Source of the DNA: Apoda limacodes
Taxonomy: Eukaryota > Arthropoda > Insecta > Lepidoptera > Limacodidae
Assembly: GCA_946406115.1 (NCBI GenBank)
Contig: OX291557.1
Span: 22,600,501 to 22,664,500, forward strand
Reading direction: 5' to 3'
Length of the DNA stretch: 64,000 nt
Part shown: positions 12,400-23,854 of the stretch, in pieces
How the letters are laid out: each line of letters begins with the position of its first letter
Numbering within the stretch: the stretch's first letter is position 1
The notes under the pieces: generated by a model
The model's input: only the letters and a program-made list of their open reading frames with translations
Databases searched by the model: none
What the model was told of the DNA's origin: nothing
Program-made: the position numbers and the translations under genes

Positions 12400-13039
12400 T
12401 GTAGAAACCCCCCCCTACAAAAATAAACTTATTTTTATTTACATCTCACGTGGAGTATACTGATATACTCGCCAATTTGATTATGTGATGGCGTGCCTAA
12501 TCCTAACATATTATTGTTGCCTTTATTATTATTAAACCGTTAATGATATTTTGTAACCGTTATTAATGTTATTATTAAAGAAAGCTAATATTTTATTTGG
12601 CTGTGATCGTCTAATGGCCTAATCGTCGATTTGGACCCCTCGTTGTGGCCGATAATAACCCAAGATCCTAAGAGGTATGGATTCAATCAGTCCCAGGTGT
12701 GAAAGAATAAAATCAAAACCCTAATCTTACGTTCTACCTACATTAAAGCCAATAGCCTATTAGTAATCCTTAACCACGGAGCCACTAAGTCCTAATTAGC
12801 ATTAGACCCGAATTTAAATTACTAAATCCGAGTTCCTGATTAAAATGTATGCGGTTTATTATTCTAACATAGTCGGAGTAACTAAGGCTAAGTCACCCTA
12901 TTCATGAGCCTAGCTACCTCCTTACAACTCCGAACATGTCTCGTAATAACACGGTTACCCCTCGAACACGATAGGCCTCAAAATTATAACATTATGATAG
13001 TATATGAAATCTCACTATAAGGAAGAAACCCTAAGACCG

Positions 13040-14130
13040 CATACCCCTTAAGTGAAGTCGTAATCTTATAGTAATGTATGAGAATCGCCTTAAGGAAGAA
13101 CTCTTAAACGGTAAATAGTCCATCAATAAACTCGTTAACTTTCCCTTAAGCAAAATTGTAACCTCATAGTAATCTAGCAAGCTCACCTTAGGAAGAACCT
13201 TTAAAGTGTAAATAATCTACCAACAACCTCCCTAACCTCCCCTTAATTAAAGTGGTAACCTTATAGTAATGTAAGGAAATCGCCTTAAGAGGAGAACCCT
13301 TAGACATATAAAAGTACTAACCGCTAATATACTCCCTGACTTCCCCTTAACTAAAGTTATGCACTTATATATCAAAATAATTAAAGAGACAGACAGACCT
13401 ATTTAGTACCTATTTATATAATTTATTTAACTATTAGCAGATTCGCTATTAAATAACCTATAACCTACATGGCTAACCTATCACCAGTTCTCTAGCTTGC
13501 CCTTAAGTGAAGGTATGAACTTATAACAATATATAGCATTAAGGAGACAAGTGGACCTAATAAGTACATAGATAAATTATTAGCAGACTCGGTATCGATC
13601 CCTTAAGTGAGGTTATAAAATTGTAATATAATATGAACGATCACCGTACGTATGAACTAACAGATTGGATATATATAGACAGTACACAGATATGCTCGCT
13701 GGCTACCCCTTAATTAAATTACAAAACCATCATACTAACACTTAAGAGTGCACCCACGGACGGGCCGATAAGTTTAGTAATTGCATAAAGAATCTGTTGA
13801 CCCATTAACGATCCCCTGAGTGAAATTATAAAATCGCAATGGTATTCGAGAAGCCGCCCCAAAGACGAATAGACAATCTAAGTATATAAAAAGTACCCTA
13901 CCGCTATCCTTACTAGCTTCCCTTAGCAGGCTTATAAGATTATAATGAAATGTGGAGAATCACTGTAAAGACGAACTAACAGATTAGAAGTAAATGTAAC
14001 CCTGAAATACATCTACAACCTACCCTTTAAATAAAGTTATAACATAGTCCTAACCGTAGGTATCTAGAAATCCCCATACATTCATGATTATTGTTTATCA
14101 CTGTGGCTCACGCCATCTGTGTAATAACCG
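13040..14130. repeat. degenerate ~105-bp tandem repeats, unit 2
   Basis: Second copy of the array at 1310-2400, shifted by 11,729 bp and with no difference that I could see. Confidence 0.7.
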
Positions 14131-16373
14131 TAGAATTACACGGTCGATCGAAATCTTAGCTAGCTGTTTAATAACCTTGGAGGTATTGAGAAGGTCTTAT
14201 AGAGGGCGCAATTGACAGACAATTTAGCATGGAAATCTATTTAAATCTACTAATCCTAGTTTCCAGTTCGTCTACGTGTAACCCTAACTAGGAATCATCC
14301 AGGAAAATTCACATATACAACCATGCCTTAAGGGTTCGTAAGTTGTTCTATTCAGAATTGTTGGGCCCGCCACCGAATTATCCCTCTGGCCAATTAACGA
14401 CTAAACGGTCTGACTCTTCATACATTTGCCTGTGCGTCGAAGTGCCCAGCTGGCGTCTCGTGGTCACGTGGGTGCGCAGAGTCTACATTTTAGACTTCTG
14501 CGCAGATACAGAGTCTAATCGTGTTACTCGACCTTCCTTCGACTAATTTACGTTGGTTCGGTTTTGGTTTAGTATCTCGCGACCCGGTCAATACGAATTT
14601 CGCTATTAGATCTAAAATTGGGTCTATGGCGATTATCTACACTCGAATATATAGTTTACGAAAATCAAAACTATAAAATTGAGACGAAACCTAAAGCTCG
14701 CCTAACCTATACCCTAGGCTGTTCCTACCTGATCGCTAAAATGAATATTGAAAATTAATTATGTATAACTTGAATTTGAATAGCCTTAAGGGCCTAGGAT
14801 ACTGTCCGGCCTTAAGCGGTTGTCAAATGTATCATACCTATTATCTGACTAACGTCTTGGAACCTTTAACAAGGAAGGTATATAACGACCAACCACTGGC
14901 AGACTCGTAGATAGTTTTAATCGGACTAGCTTGACTCGTGGTTTCGCCTTCCTGTCATTTAGTAATTGAATTAGTGGATAATCATTGGTCTTTCGTTCAC
15001 CGTACCCTAATCTGTTCTTTAAGATAGGCAAGTAGTGCTCACCAACAAGTCCTATATTTATGACACTGCGGAGGCGGCAAACAAACAGGCGACCATATAT
15101 TTATCCTTACTACTGTGACTAACTACAGAACTAAGGAGAACATTTCTTTATTAGTTGAATACAACCTACGATCGGGTGGTTCGAACCCAAGGCTCCTTAA
15201 GTTTAAATAGCCGCTAGTCCGGAGAGGCTATACTCGCCCGAAACATGTGTCGTGCAAGCTAAGTTCACATAAAATAATAAAATAGGTGTGCGATTACGCA
15301 CATGGTTAAGTGGTAAATCGTTCATCAAAGTAAGTAAGTTAAGGCTGCAGAACACCTAATTTGACACACAATAAGTATGTTTAAGGTGGGTTGTAAAGAA
15401 GACATATCCACACTCAGGACCTGGCGCATTAGCCAGATCAAGTAAGGGTTAGCCCTTTTCTGAGTGTTTAGAACTTAACGTTTCGGCTTTCCATACAACA
15501 ATTCAGAGCCTCATCAGTTAGTAGGGAATTGTGTATGGTTATACTAATACGTCTTCAACGGGGTGATTCATGGTGAAGAATAAAACAAATCCTGACCCAC
15601 TAACGTCACCTCATAGCCTGTTAATAAAGTTTGGTCAAGGTTGAGGTTCTGTAATCTTTATCTTAAACGGCTCAGTCAAAACATAAATTAAACAGTATGA
15701 AACAATAAAATAAAGCCTAGATAGTCTAATTAAAAATTAGACTCGCTAGATTAATGTCGCGGCCCTGAAAACCATATGAGGTTTACGTTTATTTTTACAC
15801 AGGAAACAAATATTTAAATATGAACACAATAATACTTAGCTTTCCAAATCTCTCCGTCGCAGTAATGGGTGGAGTGGAGATTTTATTTATATACGCATTC
15901 CTTAAGGAGATTGGGTTAAAAATCCCACATTAAATTTTAGCCGCCCATTACCTAAACGGAATCTAACAGTTCAGCTTCCTAACTCGACGCTGATGAAGGG
16001 TGGAACTGGAGCCAACCTAGCTCTAGGTTTAGTCAGCCCCCTCACACCCTTAGATTCCCGAAGCCTGCAGTTAATCTAGCATGTCTCTAACATTAAGCCC
16101 CGATCTCCCCTAATCTTATAACAAGCCAGACCCCGCTTGAAGAACCCCTTCTGTGACTGCCCCGTCCTCGCCTACCTCTATCTACCAAGGGTCTGCTTGC
16201 TTTGGGGATCACCATACTGCAAAGCAGCACGATGTCCGAATTAAAATTGTTATGATAATAAATAGTGAATATAGAGATATCATTAACATAATAGTCAATT
16301 ACATGCAACAAACTCGTTTAACTTTAACGAGCACCTACTAAATCGTGTAGGGTTTCTTTAATAGGAATTCATG

Positions 16374-17394
16374 ACAAGATTCACACAAGGATTACATACT
16401 CATACACATATGTGTACAGCAAGGGCCACACAAGGATTACCCCAGCGAGCAGGTTGAGGAAGTCCCTTCACCTCCGAGTCAGATCAGTGCGAGTAACCGC
16501 CGCCCAAGGACTCGAATAGGGTTTTATCCAGTGAGGATATCCAAACTCATACACATACACGCACTACAAGGAATACGTGGGGATTATATACTTATACATA
16601 TATATGCACAGCAAGGGCCACACAAGGATTACCCCAGCGAGCCGGTTGGGGAAGTCCCTTCACCTCCGAGTCAGATCAGTGCGAGTAACCGCCGCCCAAG
16701 GACTCGAATAGGGTTTTATCCAGTGAGGATATCCAAACTCATACACATACACGCACTACAAGGAATACACAGGGATTTTATTCTTATACATATATATGCA
16801 CAGCAAGGGCCACACAAGGATTACCCCAGCGAGCCGGTTGGGGAAGTCCCTTCACCTCCGAGTCAGATCAGTGCGAGTAACCGCCACCTAAGGACTCGAA
16901 TAGGGTTTTATCCAGTGAGGATATCCAAACTCATACACATACACGCACTACAAGGAATACACGGGGATTACATACTTATACATATATATGCACAGCAAGG
17001 GCCACACAAGGATTACCCCAGCGAGCCGGTTGGGGAAGTCCCTTCACCTCCGAGTCAGATCAGTGCGAGTGACCGCCGCCCAAGGACTCGAATAGGGTTT
17101 TATCCAGTGAGGATATCCAAACTCATACACATACACGCACTACAAGGAATACACAGGGATTATATACTTATACATATATATGCACAGCAAGGGCCACACA
17201 CGGATTACCCCAGCGAGCCGGTTGGGGAAGTCCCTTCCCCTCCGAGTCAGATCAGTGCGAGTAACCGCCGCCCAAGGACTCGAATAGGGTTTTATCCAGT
17301 GAGGATATCCAAACTCATACACATACACGCACTACAAGGTCTACACAAGATTTACCCTAGCCTTAACCCTAAGCTTAACCGATTTCCTATCTAA
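16374..17394 (+). other. open frame across the 192-bp array; probably not a gene
   Basis: Because 192 is a multiple of three, one frame stays open for about 340 codons and reads as a 64-residue repeat (for example HIHALQG, HIYAQQGPH, GEVPSPPSQ). I found no ATG in this frame, and the apparent start at 16531 is GTG. The same frame in unit 1 is much shorter. No signal peptide, membrane segment or known domain is visible. I read it as a by-product of repeat length, though a repeat-encoded peptide cannot be excluded. Confidence 0.5.
16379..17345 (+). repeat. 192-bp tandem repeat, long allele (unit 2)
   Basis: Full units start at 16531, 16723, 16915 and 17107, exactly 192 bp apart. A diverged partial unit precedes them and a partial unit starts at 17299. 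Neighbouring units differ by only a few bases, so this expansion is recent. The net gain over unit 1 is three repeats (576 bp). Confidence 0.9.
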
Positions 17395-18708
17395 TCAGAT
17401 CTGGGCTTAATTACGGGGTTTTCCTCCCACAAGGTATCACAAGATTTACAACATTATGTTAAAAGACACCGATCCCGGCAGGAACCTTTTACTCCACTGA
17501 ATTTTCTACAGAAATCGGCAATCTCCTTTCCTTAGAGAGTACATAGCCAACAATGTCAACAAATTACCTCTGCATTTTTAATAAGTAAGGGTTTTTTCCT
17601 TCTCTACCCCAAATTTACAACTAAACTCCCGGACTAAATCCCAACCAAAAAGTCAAACACTTTCAATTTTCCCCAACCAACCCTTCACTTTAACCAAGGT
17701 AGCATCTTACACGGTCCCTTACACAGTCCTTACGCCATCGTATAAAGAAAGTCCCTCACAAAGCCCCATAGTACAAACCCATCAATAATAAGTTGACATT
17801 GCTAGCCTCAGTTCTCACAAAAGACACTTACTGATATTTGATGTAGGCGAAACGTGCACGGCGCCGGTATTAAATTTCTTCAAATCTTTGAGCGTCCTGT
17901 CCTTCCCACTTCCTCAGGAACCTCGAACACAGCCAGCCTCTCGGCACGACGACAGTGAAAAAGGGTGCCGCAACTGACGCCTATCGCTTATAACCGTTCT
18001 CCCCTCCCCCACTATAGACGCGGCCTGAACACATAACGTGTCTAGAAATTGTTGCACCAGTTAATTTCTTCTTTATTTTACTTCCACGTGTACACACGTG
18101 CTCCGCATTTAGTGGCCAGTTACTTTATAGTAATAATCGAATAATTATATCGAAGGCGCAAACCGATTCTACTAAATTCTTTATCCGTTGAACTAGCTTC
18201 TCCGCTTTTCCGTGGCTCGATTATACGGCTTCGATTAGTTTACGCAATGAATGCTCGTCGTAAGCGGCGCGGAGCCTACTCTACCATCCCTCTCGCACCC
18301 TACAACGTTTATATCAATTAACTGAGAATAATCGATCGATATTCTCCATATATTTTAACCTCCTGGTTATCTGCTACTTTACGAATCGGTCGTATTTAAC
18401 GAGTAATTACTTTTTGTGTTGATGGTTTTAGGATCCTACCGCGATTTACACCTTATGACGTAGGTATAAACATATTAATCGAAGACCGGTGAGGACATCT
18501 GGGCCACTCACTTCATACTTCATTGATCTCGTTTCTATTCATTTATTCGATTGGAATGAATTACGAAGGTGATTAATCTAATTTATATTTATTATTGATG
18601 AATTCCATCTTTAATTTACCTGCTCTCTTAAAACTTAAATTAGCATGTCAACACCGTGTCGTGGGGTCCAGATTACCACAATTCTCTATTAACGGCTTGG
18701 ATCCACTA

Positions 18709-21239
18709 CACCCCGCATTAAATCAGCAATCAAAAAAGTTTATAACTATCGGTCAGCGGATTTTCAATAAGTCAGAAACTAAATAAAGTAAATCGGTATA
18801 CTATTTTTAACTACCTGTCCTTAGGAAAATGCGTTCTAAAATTTAATGATATTATCAATTCCCTTATCATTAAGTATGTCCCAACGAAAACTCTTTACAG
18901 CTCAAAATCTTTCCCAATTTGGTTTAATAGATCCCTTATTAAAAAATTGAGAGAAGAGAAAAAATATCACAAAACCCCCTCGACTATAATATTTACAGTT
19001 CCCCAAGAACACAGGCCTCTAAGGCCGAATCGGAATGTCACCGAAAATTTCTCGAATACTCTGAGCTCAATATAACTACAAACCCAAAGTACTTCTGGAC
19101 ATATATAAAATCTGCACTCTCTGTCAACCAACTACCACATTCCATGATCTACAGGGGTAACATTGCCAACGAGGGACAAATGATATGTAATCTATTCAAC
19201 GAGCATTTTTATTCAGTTTTCGAATCGGCTTGCTTTAATCAATCAAGCTTCCAGCTCGACGATCAATCTGGATTTGTCTTACACACCATCCAAATATCAA
19301 AAGAACTTGAATTTAAATTCAATTAATGTCAACAAGGGTGCTGGACATGATAATATTCGCCCCATTCTCATTCGTAAGTGCATCAAAGCTCTTTCGCCAC
19401 CATTAACACTTTTATTTCAAAAGTCCTTAACAGACAGTGTATTTCCTACAATCAGGAAAAAATCGCTAGTGACACATATCCTCAAAGGCTCTATTTCCCA
19501 AAATAATGAAAAATACCGTCCTATATCTAAGCTATGTCAGTTCGGTAAAATTTTAGAAAAAATCGTTACTAATCAAGTATTCACTGCTGTACGCCAGCAT
19601 ATTTCTCCAAGTCAGCATGGTTTTTACAGTGGTAGAAGTGAAGACACAATTTAATATACTTTACTGACATTTTACTCAACGCATTAGATGAGGATTGTCA
19701 AGTGGATGCAATATATACTGACTTCGCTAAAGCTTTTGACAAAATTTGTCATAATACCCTACTTCATAAGCTTTTACGTCTTGGTATACACGGAAAGCTT
19801 TTGCGTTGGAACCAGTCATACATAAAAAATTGAAGTCAAGTCAAGTAGTGGTTTCAAATCTAAATTCAAACATGTAAGTTCCGGAGTTCCTCAAGGTTCG
19901 CACTTCGGCCCTTTACTTTTTATATTTTACGCAAATGACATACCTAAATCTCTCACACAATCTAATGTACTTATGTACGCAGACGATACAAAAATATTTA
20001 GGATTATTCGCAACATCCACAACTGTAATAAACTTCAGAGTGATTTAACGAGCTTTGAGGAATTCTGTCCGGAAAACCACCTTTTTCTTAATCCTGAAAA
20101 ATGTTATGTTATTACTTATTCCCGTAAGAAAAAAAACATAGATTTTAGTTATACACTGTGCGGAAACCCTCTTAAGAGGGCGATATAGGCAAGAAAGCTA
20201 ATTTCTGTAATTCTAACGTTGTGTATGTAAATGCACTATAAATCATTAGATAATGTCATATACATTTCTATAAGATATATATGTTATATACTTCTTAAGT
20301 AATTCATACCGTAATGACGCCTTGAAACTTTTAATTTTTTGTATGGAATTTAACGTTATTACCGTTTGTAGTCACATTTATTGACTTTTTGCTACAACTT
20401 AGAGTGAATGCACTAAATAACAAGCTATTTTTATTATTTAACCAAACTTATTTAAAAAAAAATGCAAAACACGCTTTAAAAATTTGCACAAGTGTTGAAA
20501 CAATGGTCACTCCCAGATTTTTTATTGCATTGAATTGTATATATTTTGTATATGAAAATCACTCATTAAGTTAATGCACTAGACAAAAGCCAGTTTTATA
20601 ACAAATATTTTTTTCAATCCTTCAGATGCTATAGTTTAGCCACAAAATTTGCACAAAAACCTATACCGCAGCCTTAACAGGGTCCATCAAATAGGTGATC
20701 TTGGCGTTCTTATGGATTCTAAACTTACATTTGTACCACATATAAATCAAGTAATTAATAAATCTTTTAAACACCTAGGTTTTATACTGCGCTTGGAAAA
20801 AACCATTTAAAAATGCTTCCACATAAAAAGTTTTGATTAATAGTTACGTAAGAAGTCGGCTTGAATTTGCATGTAGTGTTTGGCAACCTTTCTCTAAAGT
20901 TGACATCAATAGAATTAAAAGAGTTCAAAAGAAATTTATAAGATCATTGGAATTTAGAATAGAAAATCCCTATGTTACGTATGAGCACTCTGCCACTAAC
21001 ATAAAATCAAACTTCTTAAAAATCGCCGTGTTTACATCGATACAGTTACCCTGTACAAAATTCTTAATAATATCATTCACTCAACACCCTTATTGAATCA
21101 TATTTATTTAAAGTTTCCCTGTAAAAAAGAAAGATCTTGTTGCAAAAAATCTCTTTTTGCTATAAGGAACTCAAAAAAGTGCTACGTTGGCAATGCTTCT
21201 TTAGACGGTCTAGTAGAAATTATAATGACAAATTTATAG
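18709..21239 (+). pseudogene. Jockey-type non-LTR retrotransposon, 5'-truncated, reverse transcriptase pseudogene
   Basis: Reverse transcriptase would make cDNA of the element RNA at a nicked target. The sequence enters in mid-protein, after any endonuclease domain. The linker region ('FPIWFNRSLIKKLREEKK', about 18922-18963) is followed by RT motifs: 'AGHDNIRP' near 19340, 'YRPIS' near 19515, motif A 'TDFAKAFD' near 19717-19740, motif B 'GVPQGS' at 19883-19900 and the catalytic 'YADD' at 19976-19987. The C-terminal 'YVRSRLEFACSVW' region follows near 20842-20883, with a stop at 21239. There are frameshifts near 19300 and 19650, another before 19877 and stops near 20770-20830. A MITE interrupts it at 20176-20673. 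The catalytic tetrad is intact but the gene is dead. No poly-A tail or target-site duplication is obvious. Confidence 0.85.
20176..20673. mobile_element. TTAA-flanked MITE (piggyBac-like) inside the Jockey LINE
   Basis: A 498-bp AT-rich block flanked by TTAA at 20172-20175 and 20674-20677. Its ends are imperfect inverted repeats: 'gcgatatagg' on the left and, reading inward from the right, 'gcggtatagg'. Removing the block and one TTAA leaves the LINE reading frame continuous across the site (…CGNPL then NRVHQ…). TTAA duplication is typical of piggyBac-type elements. It has no coding capacity, so it would have needed a transposase from elsewhere. Confidence 0.75.
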
Positions 21240-21494
21240 GTATGTTTTGTAACTCTTTGCTCAAATTTAAAACTTAAATTAAGAGTTATATTTATTAGAG
21301 AGAATATATTTACTTATATTAACCAGTTTCGATGGCCTCGCTCGCCTTATTGTCTTATCACTGACTCAGTTTTTTCGTTGGAGATGATACGACAAGCGCA
21401 ATATAATTTTTTTTTTAAATTCATTAAAGAAACTCTAGGTCTAGATATATAATAAATAATTGTATAACACTATTGTATAGTGACTGTTTCTAAT

Positions 21495-21736
21495 AAATTA
21501 AAAAAAAGGGCGGCAAGCGCGCCCGAATATCCTATGTTATCAAAAATGGCTAGTCAGGTGCTGTCCAGTCAGCCAACCATTTTGTCGCGGCGCCATGACT
21601 GCTCGGCGTTGTCAGATACATCAAAGGCGATGAATGAAATTAAATGTTTAGCTTTATCAATCAATGCCAGTACCGTGCGCACCCGACGCTCTTCAGCTTT
21701 GGTAATAGTGCGAGAACCGGTACTTTCTTCGTAACA
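21495..21736 (-). pseudogene. bacterial-looking gene 3' end with terminator-like hairpin
   Basis: On the - strand a 55-codon open frame (21736 down to the stop at 21569-21571) has GC-rich, bacterial-style codons and includes 'TKAEERRVRTVLALIDKAKH'. After the stop and ~45 bases, 'gggcgcgcttgccgccc' can fold into a 5-bp stem followed by eight T, like a Rho-independent terminator. No ATG or ribosome-binding site lies upstream, so only the end of a gene would be present. I do not recognise the protein. The block stands out against AT-rich neighbours. Transfer of bacterial DNA or an assembly artefact are both possible. Confidence 0.35.
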
Positions 21737-21924
21737 TTATTTCTTTTACACAACTAGGACCATTTGAAAAACTAACTTTAACGAAAAGAAACTTTTAAAA
21801 AAAAAAGAAATAAGGGTCCATCAAAAACAACAATAAGTGGTAAAAAATGTTTCTATTTTCCTAAACACCCTTGCGAGTCACATCTAAAATCTCACCCTAT
21901 ACAGTCCACTTAAATCACATACTA

Positions 21925-22275
21925 AATTTTTTGATCGCCCCACCAAAAAATTGACTTTAAGAAAGTTTTTGCACTTGAACCCCATGGACCCAGAGTCTCA
22001 ACTGCAAACGGCACAAAGTCATAGTTTCCTAGTAATGAGTTATATATGCGCCGTTTGCGGGACTCTGCAACTTGGGCTGCCCCTCCAGCTTTAAGTTTGG
22101 TCCTAGGGAGGTGAGACGGAGCTAGGGTATCGACGCAAGTTGCGTCCCATATTAGGGCCCGCCCCTTCTCCCAGGGAATCAACGATAAACCGTCTGGTCA
22201 CTTTCCATAATCACGACTTATGCCATGAGGCTCTAAAATAGAAGGTATATTAATGGTGGAAAAAGACCTCTTGAT
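21925..22275 (-). pseudogene. retroelement-associated 'LIWDATCVDTLAPSHL' domain, fragment
   Basis: Read from 22275 downward: 'HIIKRSFSTINIPSILEPHG', then a stop codon, then 'PDGLSLIPWEKGRALIWDAT' and 'VDTLAPSHL'. It ends with 'NYDFVPFAVETLGPWGSSAK'. From memory, stretches of this type lie next to reverse transcriptase fragments in many invertebrate genomes and have no proven function. The in-frame TGA between 'DYGK' and 'PDG' is where relatives have Arg, consistent with CGA to TGA decay at a CpG. No start codon is visible. The flanks carry no companion domain. Confidence 0.55.
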
Positions 22276-22475
22276 TATATGGTAAATTGAACCAGGCCTG
22301 GAGAGTCTACCCGCGCTTTTGATACCTATCTTATAAAACATAATTCTTCTGTACGTGTGTATGTCACGAAACTGCTCCTAAACGGTTGCACCGAGTTTTT
22401 CAGGGGAGATAGGCAGTAGAGATTGTAAGGATTATATAATTTTTTTTAAGTGTAAGCTATCGTAAAACAACGTTT

Positions 22476-22665
22476 ACCGCTTTATTTTTATACCACTAAG
22501 GTGGCAAAGAAGCTAACGGTCCGCGTGATGTTACCAGAGTTATCACTCGCGCGTTGCCGACCCTTCAAAAATCTAATAACTTATTTCTTGAAGATCCCCA
22601 TACTGTAGTTCAAAAAAGGGAGCTCATTCCACAACCCAAGTGTGAGCGTAATTTTGCTAATTGAC
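22476..22665 (-). mobile_element. CR1/Jockey-type LINE, 3' stub (copy 1)
   Basis: 'ttataccactaaggtggcaaa' begins the reverse complement of the common 3' end, and homology to 50038-50245 continues to about 22665. Only the last ~55 codons of the RT protein plus the short 3' UTR remain. Confidence 0.85.
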
Positions 22666-23850
22666 TGACTAACTCATAAAAATCAACGCACAGTCTACAC
22701 CAAAGGTAATAGAAACGTAAAATTTTCAGAGCAACTTACTTCGATAAACTGCTTCCGTAAATACTATTTTTTTTTATTTAATTTTATTTATTTATAAACT
22801 TCTCTAACGTTATTAAATAAATAAAAAAACAAGCCTCGAAGATAAATATAAAGATAATAAAAATTAAAACAAAATGTGTAGTTTGTGAGTTTTTGTATGC
22901 ACAAAAAAAATCTAACTAAAATGCTTTACATAGTAGGTATATTTTAAATATGTGCATTGAAACTAATAAAAATATATATAATATTATTTTTTACGCCAAA
23001 GCCAAAGTCAAAGGAAACAATCCAAATGCTTTTGTCACCTGAGCTACTGAGGTTCAATTACTGACTAAAGAAAGTCTATCCCTGAAAATATGTCCGTTGT
23101 CAAATCAAAGATATACTTTAAGTATAAAAAATATTAAAAAACTGTCTTCACTCCACGTTTTAAAAAGTTACGTAAGTTGTACGTATATTTTCCACTTTAT
23201 TATGTCATTGCACTCTAAGAAAAAGGAGCGAATGAGGTTGTGTTTGAAAAGAAAGAAATCAGATACGTCCCGAGTGACTCTTCAACTCGTGAATAGGGGA
23301 GTAATTGAAGTCAATAACAAATGTCTAGCCTCAAGACGATAATAACCTTCACTGCTGCTTTTAATAGTCAGTCTATATGTAATTATGGTTGTAAAAATAC
23401 ACAAGCTAGCAATGTATGTTGAGCTAGACTGTTGCTACGCGTCGCTAATAACAAGGGTTTGCAATACGTACGAAACGTCAAAATGTTCGTGCTGGTTTGC
23501 CAACTTTTATAGAAAAGGGTTAATCACTGAAAGTCTGAAATGATGCAGTATTTTTGAGTTTTTTTCAGTTAGCTTTGATTTCTATGTAATTATTCTTACT
23601 TGTAAAACTTAAGACACCGAGTGTTTCTTACCAGTACAGAATACACGAGCTCGACTTTTTTTATTTATTGTTTAACTTTAAAGCCTACACTATAATCATT
23701 TTAGGTTTGAAGACCATTTTACAATAGAGCAAAAACAATAAAAACATTTATGTATGGAGATCCCATTTAAATTTGTACTTTTTGTTTTTTATTTATAGAA
23801 TTTCTACGGCAAGACCTTGATTTTATTAAGGGGATTTAGTTTATAGTTTT
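22666..23850. other. AT-rich intergenic DNA
   Basis: Poly-A/T and TTTA-rich sequence with no recognisable gene. Open stretches such as 23097-23342 lack ATG starts and family resemblance. Confidence 0.5.
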
Positions 23851-23854
23851 TCCT

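Larger units (their letters stand above)
12400..18708. repeat. 11.73-kb macrosatellite unit 2 (truncated at right)
   Basis: This is a direct repeat of 668-6406. By eye the first ~2.7 kb (to about 15074) matches unit 1 base for base, apart from the C-run at the very start. Beyond that there are scattered substitutions and small indels, for example a 4-bp deletion near 18510. The 192-bp array is larger by three units. Homology stops at 'ggatccacta' (18708), where unit 1 continues 'tgatcctcc' and this copy passes directly into a Jockey-type LINE. Confidence 0.88.

Noticed and set aside
16531..17394. 287-codon open frame with 64-residue repeats as a repeat protein gene
   Set aside because: The start is GTG, no ATG lies in the open frame, the repeat length is simply a multiple of three, and the copy in unit 1 is much shorter. 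Composition (low-complexity H, I, P, Y) resembles no family.
668..18708. rDNA unit (the size would fit an insect rDNA repeat)
   Set aside because: No 18S, 5.8S or 28S-like sequence is recognisable and the unit is AT-rich with stop-rich tandem arrays.
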